A DNA stretch of 26,376 bases from an uncultured Oscillospiraceae bacterium (GTDB lineage Bacteria > Bacillota_A > Clostridia > Oscillospirales > Oscillospiraceae): the NCBI GenBank assembly GCA_900754605.1, contig CAAEDK010000096.1:1-26376 (forward strand). The letters are read 5' to 3'. The position numbers and the translations under genes are program-made. Positions 21,270 to 26,376 of the stretch are shown piece by piece. The notes under the pieces were generated by a model. The model saw only the letters and a program-made list of their open reading frames with translations, was not told the origin of the DNA and did no database searches. The first letter of the stretch is position 1, and each line of letters starts with the position of its first letter.

Positions 21270-22268
21270 ATGGCAAATCTGAAAATTGGCACCATCGGGC
21301 TCGGACGCCTGGGTTACCATCATACCAAAAACGTGACTCGGACATTTGGCGCGGAATTGGTAGCAGTTGCAGATGCTTTCCCAGATGCTTTAAAACGGGG
21401 TGAAACGGATTTCGGAGTAAAAGGTTATGCAGACTACCATGATCTGATCAATGACCCTGAAGTGGAAGCCATTGTCATTGCAACGCCGACCCAGACTCAC
21501 TATGAGGTATTGATGGCGGCAATTCCCAGCGGAAAGCCGATCTTCTGTGAAAAGCCCATTACCTTTGAGCTTGACGAGGCGGAGAAGATCGTAAAAGAAG
21601 TTGAACGATACAACGCCTTTGTCATGATCGGCTATATGCGCCGGTACGACCCTGCTTACATGGCCGGAAAAAAGATGATCGAAAGCGGCGAATGCGGTAA
21701 GCCCATCTATGTCCATGACTGCTGCAGAGATCCCAAAGGACCTCCCCCCAACTATGTCCCGCAGAGCGGCGGTCTGTTTGTGGATATGGGTGTACATGAT
21801 TTGGACATCGTCCGCTGGATGATGGGCTGCGAGATCACGGAAATCTATTCTCGCGGCAGTGTACTGAAATACGACTTCCTCAATGAATTGAACGATGTGG
21901 ATCATGGCCAGATGCTGCTGAAGTTCGAAAATGGTGCTCTGGGAATGATCGAGGTCTGCCGCAATGGCAATAATGTTTATGAATGCCGTACAGAGGTCGT
22001 TGGTAAGGAGAAGACCATTCTGGTTGGGCAGGACCGTCTGACCAATGTGACAATGATCGGAGACCGCAGCCGCACCACAGATATGTCTGACTGGGTTCTG
22101 GAACGCTTTAAGGATGCCTATGAAGGCGAATTGCAGGCATTTGTTGACTGCGTCCGGGCAGGCAACCCCTCTCCCGTAGACGCCTATGACGGGCTGGTCG
22201 GTATCAAACTGGCCCTGGCTGCCACCGAATCTTACCGCACAGATAAACCAGTACAACTAACTTATTGA
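21270..22268 (+). CDS. Gfo/Idh/MocA oxidoreductase, inositol 2-dehydrogenase-like
   Basis: 332 residues. The Rossmann motif is GLGRLG (10-15), with D35 as the NAD-ribose-binding acid and EKP at 94-96. The catalytic set K95, D172 and H176 (DMGVHDLD) corresponds to the Lys-Asp-His triad of myo-inositol 2-dehydrogenase IolG. The C-terminal alpha/beta sheet domain (about 125-320) ends in the usual DGLVGIKLALAATES helix. It oxidises a ring hydroxyl of an inositol or sugar-like substrate; the rest of an iol pathway (iolE, iolD, iolB, iolC) is not in the window, so calling it IolG would be premature. RBS AAGGAGGAG. Same operon as its neighbours. Confidence 0.93.
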   Translation: MANLKIGTIGLGRLGYHHTKNVTRTFGAELVAVADAFPDALKRGETDFGVKGYADYHDLINDPEVEAIVIATPTQTHYEVLMAAIPSGKPIFCEKPITFELDEAEKIVKEVERYNAFVMIGYMRRYDPAYMAGKKMIESGECGKPIYVHDCCRDPKGPPPNYVPQSGGLFVDMGVHDLDIVRWMMGCEITEIYSRGSVLKYDFLNELNDVDHGQMLLKFENGALGMIEVCRNGNNVYECRTEVVGKEKTILVGQDRLTNVTMIGDRSRTTDMSDWVLERFKDAYEGELQAFVDCVRAGNPSPVDAYDGLVGIKLALAATESYRTDKPVQLTY

Positions 22269-22338
22269 AAAACAGAGTAAACCACAGAGAACTCACTGAT
22301 ACTACGCATAATATAAAAAGGTAGGTGAAATATCAGCG

Positions 22339-23937
22339 ATGTTTACTGCTATCAGTATGGCTATATGCTTGCTGGTCGTCTTTGTCTATGTGGTCTATAA
22401 AACCAGACAGATCAATGTCAGCGGCAGTGACGGATACTTTCTGGCAGGCAGATCTCTGACAGGCGGCGTAATTTGTGCCACAATTCTGCTGACAAACCTC
22501 TCTACTGAGCAACTGGTAGGCCTGAGCGGGCAGGTCTATTCCTCCAACATGGGTCCAATGGCCTGGGAAGCTCCTGCTTGTATCGGCGCAATCGGCTTAG
22601 CATTTATCTTCCTGCCCCACTATTTCCGGCAGGGTGTTATGACTGTCCCAGAGTTTTTAGAGACCAGATATGATGCAGGCGTCAAAAAGCTGGTTGCTTT
22701 TTTGCTGCTTGCCACATATTTGCTGACATTCCTGCCGACCGTACTTTATTCCGGCGCGCTGGTTTTTGAACAGATGTTCAATGTCGGCGAGATCCTGAAT
22801 ATCAGTCATTTCACTGCGGTTGCACTGGTCACGTTTATCTTGGGTTTGGTAGGGGCTTTTTATACCATTGTTGGCGGTGTTAAAGCCTCTGCCTCTGCGG
22901 ATACCATCTATGGCATCCTCTTCGCGATCGGTGGCTGCGCCGTGCCGATTTTTGCCTTAATCTTCTTGGGAAACGGCAACTTTTTAGATGGCTTCCAAGC
23001 CCTTCTGTCTAGGGTCCCGGCTGAGAAATTTACCGCAATCAACTCAGCAACCGCTACTGCGCCCGAGGTCCCCTGGCCAATTTTGTTTACTGGCATGGTG
23101 TTTAACATGCTGTACTATTTTGGATGTAATCAATCCCTTGTACAGCGGGCTCTGGGAGGAAAAAGCCTGGCAGAAGCCCAGAAGGGCGCCCTGTTGTTCG
23201 GCCTGATTAAGGTGTTCTGTCCTCTGATCCTCTGCTCTACAGGACTGTTTGCCTATGCGATCTTTGGCGATACGATCGAAGTGGCTGATATGGCGTATCC
23301 TATGGTGGTTGCAGAAGTCCTACCTGCCCCCCTGCTGGGCTTTGTCGGAGCCGCTATTGTTGGCGCAATCCTGAGTTCCTATGCCGGTACACTAAACTCC
23401 TGTGTAACGTTGTACTCTCTAGAGTTCCATGAAAGCATTTTCAAAAAGAAACTCAGCGACAAAGGGCTGGTCCGTGTAGGCCGAATCAGCGGTGTGATCA
23501 TTGCAATCATTTCCATAGGCATTGCACCGTTCATCATGTATGCGCCTTCCGGCCTGTACGATTTTCTGCAAAGATTTTTTGGCACGTTCAATGCTCCTAC
23601 ACTGGCGGTTGTTCTGTATGCGATTTATTCCCGCAAGGTTACACCGCTGGCCGCAAAGGCTGCGTTCTGCGTACATATCCCCCTGTACTGGCTGGCGACG
23701 CTATTGCTGCCACAGGTCCATTACCTCTATTTCTTTGCGATTCTCTTCCCGTTTGATGTGTTGGTGATGTATGTTATCACCAAGCGGCACCCCCGAACAG
23801 AACTGATTGAGATTCAAGAAAAAGCACAGGTTGATATGACCCCCTGGAAATACGGCAAATTAGTTGCTGTTTTGTCGATTTTAGCACTGCTGGGCATGTA
23901 CTTTGTTTTCTCTCCGCTGTGTTTAGCAAAGATATAA
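22339..23937 (+). CDS. Sodium:solute symporter (SSS/SLC5 family)
   Basis: 532 residues with about 13-14 hydrophobic spans, the LeuT-fold core of the SSS family. Family features include FLAGRSLTGGVICATILLTN with LSTEQLVGLSG in TM1-2, TVPEFLETRYD, FYTIVGGVKASASADTIYG and ILSSYAGTLNS near the sodium site of TM8. It most resembles the sugar/inositol branch (SglT-like) rather than PutP or PanF, which fits the neighbouring dehydrogenases. RBS AGGTAGGTGA lies upstream of ATG, which is 70 nt after the IolG-like gene. It is the last gene of the operon and would import its substrate with sodium. Confidence 0.95.
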   Translation: MFTAISMAICLLVVFVYVVYKTRQINVSGSDGYFLAGRSLTGGVICATILLTNLSTEQLVGLSGQVYSSNMGPMAWEAPACIGAIGLAFIFLPHYFRQGVMTVPEFLETRYDAGVKKLVAFLLLATYLLTFLPTVLYSGALVFEQMFNVGEILNISHFTAVALVTFILGLVGAFYTIVGGVKASASADTIYGILFAIGGCAVPIFALIFLGNGNFLDGFQALLSRVPAEKFTAINSATATAPEVPWPILFTGMVFNMLYYFGCNQSLVQRALGGKSLAEAQKGALLFGLIKVFCPLILCSTGLFAYAIFGDTIEVADMAYPMVVAEVLPAPLLGFVGAAIVGAILSSYAGTLNSCVTLYSLEFHESIFKKKLSDKGLVRVGRISGVIIAIISIGIAPFIMYAPSGLYDFLQRFFGTFNAPTLAVVLYAIYSRKVTPLAAKAAFCVHIPLYWLATLLLPQVHYLYFFAILFPFDVLVMYVITKRHPRTELIEIQEKAQVDMTPWKYGKLVAVLSILALLGMYFVFSPLCLAKI

Positions 23938-23987
23938 TTTGTGCTAAATTTTACTTTCATTTTATCTCCTAATCGGAGATATTTCCG

Positions 23988-24033
23988 AAAATTATATGGC
24001 CCTGTGTTTTCAGCACAGGGCCATATAATTTTA
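23988..24033. terminator. Strong terminator of the symporter operon
   Basis: A 19-bp perfect stem (AAAATTATATGGCCCTGTG at 23988-24006 with 24014-24032) has a 7-nt loop and T/A runs at both ends. Confidence 0.92.
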
Positions 24034-24117
24034 TACATCAGAAGCCGGTCCCACTTTGAGCAGTCAAAGGCCCCAGGGCGGTGAGACGCTCCCCCGTTTG
24101 GCTTTGTGAGCCGCTGT

Positions 24118-24141
24118 GTGCCCTCTTTCATCAGAGGGCAC
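24118..24141. repeat. Short perfect hairpin in R3
   Basis: GTGCCCTCT and AGAGGGCAC flank TTTCATC, giving a perfect stem without a T-tract. Confidence 0.4.
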
Positions 24142-24571
24142 GCAACAGCCTCTTCCCGCGTCCGCCCTTTTGGGGGCAGTTTGGACCTTATTTCAGGAAT
24201 TTGAGGAGAACGAAAGAAAAGGCATTCGGCTATGGATTTATCAAGGATTAAAAATGCACTTATTTGAATAAGTTTATATTCAATAAATGTGCATAAAGGT
24301 GCGGCCCCACGCTGCATGGATCGGCCAGTGCCGTAGGATAAAGGCCGTAGGCACGGGCGTCCTCTGGCCAGATTACAACTGCCCGCAGCACGGGCGGTTG
24401 CGGGAGTTTTTCAGGTGGCCGAAAGCACGAGCAAAAAGTATGGGTCACCGCTGGGATGCACACAGCTTCCTGGAGCTATGCCCCACGCTTCCGGCAGGGA
24501 CGTCCCATCAGGAATTGTGGAACCGAAAGCAACGCTACGGATTCCGACCAGACAACCAAGTTGTTGCTTTT

Positions 24572-24645
24572 CTGGTAATAGATGACGTATCCCCCGGCTA
24601 TTGAGCCAGCGTCATGATATGGTGTGTCGCTGATAGGAGGCGGCG
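24572..24645 (+). promoter_or_regulatory. Promoter block 1 (before the DUF6809-like gene)
   Basis: It contains GTGATATGGTGTGTCGCTGA-like sequence followed by ATAGGAGG. It aligns end to end with promoter block 2 (25001-25071): CTGgTAA, CCCcGGCT, TATgGTGTGTCG, AGGaGGCGG. It is shared with R1 (6925-6965) and R2 (15752-15825). Confidence 0.5.
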
Positions 24646-24646
24646 C

Positions 24647-24950
24647 AGCTACATAAGAGCCCTGCACACACGGTTCTACCGGGAGCCGGAGCTTTGGAGT
24701 ACCCGGGCGGCACTGGAACACACCTGCAGAAAAATCAAAGGAAGATTAGGGAGCAAGACCAGGAAATTCTGTTACAGCTGGCGGATCGGGAGAACGAACT
24801 GCGGGTGGAGACCTCCCTGGTACCTTTATCGCCGGGTTTCAGCTGGGCATGGGGATTGCTGGGGGACTGGAGCCCTATTCTTTCGAAGACGCGGAAGAAA
24901 AGCAAGCCACAGAGTGGGTGAAAACAGGGCGTCCCCACGTCAAAGATTGA
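24647..24950 (+). pseudogene. Small DUF6809-like gene upstream of integrase, frameshifted
   Basis: In successive frames it reads SYIRALHTRFYREPELWST, RAALEHTCRKIKGRL, then EQDQEILLQLADRENELRVE, then TFIAGFQLGMGIAGGLEPYS up to the stop at 24948-24950. Shifts near 24750 and 24825 break it, and the expected start codon after GGAGGCGG is missing. The composition (Y..RE.E, LADREN, ETS.. FIAGFxLG) resembles DUF6809-type proteins encoded beside Firmicutes integrases; that name is tentative. Possibly an accessory regulator of the element. Confidence 0.55.
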
Positions 24951-24966
24951 TATGGTATACAAAGAA

Positions 24967-24996
24967 AAAGAGCTGCCGCTGGCAGCTCTTTCTTAA
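24967..24996 (+). terminator. Hairpin between the DUF6809-like gene and integrase
   Basis: AAAGAGCTGCC and GGCAGCTCTTT form a perfect 11-bp stem around GCT, followed by CTTAAATTT. Confidence 0.7.
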
Positions 24997-25000
24997 ATTT

Positions 25001-25071
25001 CTGATAACAGTAGCTGTAAGCCCTGGCTGTTTCTTTTTCTGTGGTATTGTGTGTCGTTGAAAGGGAGGCGG
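25001..25071 (+). promoter_or_regulatory. Promoter block 2 (before integrase)
   Basis: CCCTGGCTGTTTCTTTTTCT then GTGGTATTGTGTGTCGTTGA and AAGGGAGGCGG. It is conserved in R1 (7155-7200), including spacing to the integrase ATG, so it is the integrase promoter and ribosome site of this family. Confidence 0.55.
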
Positions 25072-25076
25072 ATGCC

Positions 25077-26216
25077 ATGGCAAAGAAGCGAGCCAACGGT
25101 GAAGGTAATATCAGGAAAAGATGGCCGGTGGGAAGGGCGTTACACCGCTGGGCACGATCTGGAGACCGGAAAGGTGATCTACAAAAACGTCCTCGGCCGG
25201 ACCCAGGCAGAGACAAAGGCCAAGCTAAAGGCGGCCATCTAGGAAACCAAGCGCTTGGACGTTACCAACATCGTGAAATACACAGCGGGTACTTGGATGG
25301 ACAAGTGGTTCGAGAACTACTCAAAGATCAAAGCGAGACCATCCTCTCACCAGACCTGCCGGAGGTACATCGATAACCACATCAAGCCAAACATCGGGGA
25401 GATTTCACTGGAAAAGCTCACTTCTCTGGAGTTACAGAAATTCTACAAGAAGCTGCTGACCAGCGGGAGAATTGACAGGGTCGAGAGCAAAAATCAGGCA
25501 AAGGGTTTGAATCCTAAGACGGTGCGGAACATCTGCCAGATCATCGCCTCGGCCATGAAGCTGGCCAAAGAGCAACGGCTGATTGCAGCAGACCCCACAG
25601 AGGGCTGTGCCTTGCCGAAGCTGAAACGCAAGGAGATGAAAACGCTGCCCATTGAACAGCCGGCATCCTTCCTTAGAGATGCCAGAAACAGTAGGATATT
25701 CGAGATGTACTATGTGGAGCTGGCAGCAAGATTGAGAAGAGGCGAATTGCTTGGCCCGAAATGGGAAATTTCGAACACGGAAACCTTTGGATGAAACAGT
25801 AGATCGCCCGGATCAGCAGAAAAATCGTAGATGCCTCCCTGAAAACCAAGAACGCCTACCGGACGCTTCCGGTGTCAGAGGACATCATCCGGGTTCTGAA
25901 ACAACAGAAAAAAGAAATTGGCAGCAGTCCCTGGGTGTTTCCCTTACCTACTGACAGTCTAATCTTACCGGATAGCGTCCTGCATATACTCCACCGGGTG
26001 CTGAAGCGGGCGGGGTTGCCCAGAGTTCGATTCCACGACCTCCGGCACACGTTCGCTATGCTGGCACTTCAGAATGGGGTGGACATCAAGACGGTGTCCG
26101 GGATGCTGGGACATTTCTCGGCAGGGTTCACCCTGGACACCTACGCCCACATCACGACAGCAGCCCAGAAGGAGGCGGCTAGGACCACGGAGAAGGTCCT
26201 GACGGCGGCAATCTGA
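25077..26216 (+). pseudogene. Tyrosine integrase, nearly full length but broken (R3 copy)
   Basis: All three domains can be traced: arm-binding N-terminus (ANGEGNIRKR, then GRWEGRYTAGHDLETGKV), core-binding (WMDKWFENYSKIKARPSSHQ) and catalytic domain with ARLRRGELLGPKW (box I Arg), HDLRHTFAMLAL (H-x-x-R) and LGHFSAG...DTYAH, whose Tyr is the nucleophile. Defects: frameshift after about codon 14 (near 25120), TAG at 25240-25242, loss of about 8 nt near 25765 (R2 still has EDIDF there) and TAG at 25800-25802. The intact parent would be about 380 residues, Tn916/phage-integrase-like. R1 and R2 are further-decayed relatives. No excisionase is seen. Confidence 0.9.
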
Positions 26217-26247
26217 AAGCGAAAAAATAATCCCAAACAGCAGGAAA

Positions 26248-26285
26248 GCCTTGGCGCGGAAGAGCTGCGCCAAGGCGCATCTTTT
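26248..26285 (+). terminator. Terminator after the R3 integrase
   Basis: GCCTTGGCGC (26248-26257) pairs with GCGCCAAGGC (26267-26276), followed by GCATCTTTT. The same element follows the R1 relic. Confidence 0.85.
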
Positions 26286-26376
26286 GCTAAAGTGCTCCCC
26301 AAGTCAAGGACAAAATCATTTGACCCATTGCGGCAGCATTCCGGCGGGGTGCTCACCTGTGGAGATGTACTCGTAA
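26286..26376. other. Right edge, nothing recognised
   Basis: 91 nt without a gene, tRNA part or repeat that I can identify. Confidence 0.4.

Larger units (their letters stand above)
24037..26290 (+). mobile_element. Integrase relic R3, most complete module
   Basis: Order: GTTTGGC...GTGAGCCGCTGTGTG block, CGGGCGTCCTCTGGCCAGAT block, the AGTATGGGTCACCGCTGGG block shared with R2, first promoter block, DUF6809-like gene, hairpin, second promoter block, integrase and terminator. No tRNA fragment is seen before the window ends, so any attachment site lies further right. Confidence 0.75.

Noticed and set aside
1..26376. CRISPR array or known defence system
   Set aside because: No regularly spaced direct repeats and no cas, restriction or abortive-infection gene signatures were seen.

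Overview
The window looks like a chromosomal accessory segment of a fairly GC-rich gut Clostridia, most likely of the Oscillospiraceae (Flavonifractor/Pseudoflavonifractor/Oscillibacter type). This is inferred from the DUF6110 and P-type ATPase pairing, TRAP and SSS transporters encoded in cassettes, strong AGGAGG ribosome sites, GTG/TTG starts and an initiator-tRNA-targeting tyrosine integrase with decayed relatives. No rRNA or complete tRNA gene is present.

Layout. (1) 1-521: 5' part of a TetR regulator on the minus strand, with its own promoter and a palindromic operator. (2) 602-4600: a minus-strand metal locus read leftwards: HMA domain protein, AraC regulator, a 26-residue membrane peptide, a DUF6110 glycine-zipper protein and a P1B ATPase with an unusual SCA membrane motif. 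A consensus sigma-70 promoter and two TTAG-N6-CTAA boxes (DtxR/IdeR type) precede it. The make-up suggests iron or manganese handling and could be a ferrosome-like system. (3) 4600-7590: decayed DNA with a nonsense-mutated sugar-binding-protein fragment and integrase relic R1, ending in a tRNA-fMet 3' fragment. (4) 7866-14981: a minus-strand operon (CoA-transferase, crotonase, DctP, DctQ, DctM) driven from a clear sigma-54 promoter, with a divergent PAS/AAA+ activator and GTTCCA-N4-TGGAAC repeats between them. (5) 15215-16990: integrase relic R2 and a second tRNA-fMet fragment, then a 134-bp MITE-like element at 17624-17757. (6) 18078-23937: a plus-strand catabolic cassette: GntR/FCD regulator, M24-fold enzyme, SDR dehydrogenase, IolG-like dehydrogenase and SSS symporter, with a GntR-type operator at the structural-gene promoter. 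(7) 24037-26290: integrase relic R3, the most complete copy but still broken by frameshifts and stops.

How it works together. In the TRAP cassette, an imported carboxylic acid would be activated by CoA transfer and then hydrated, dehydrated or isomerised by the crotonase, under a ligand-sensing sigma-54 activator. In the GntR cassette, a sodium-coupled symporter would import a polyol, sugar derivative or small amide-type compound, processed by two NAD(P) dehydrogenases and a pita-bread enzyme whose metal site has lost one canonical aspartate. The three related integrase modules, all in the same orientation, bracket both cassettes. This suggests the region grew by successive integrations at (or next to) an initiator tRNA gene, after which the recombination genes decayed.

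Limits: family calls come from motifs and recalled family features; no database search, alignment or folding was run.
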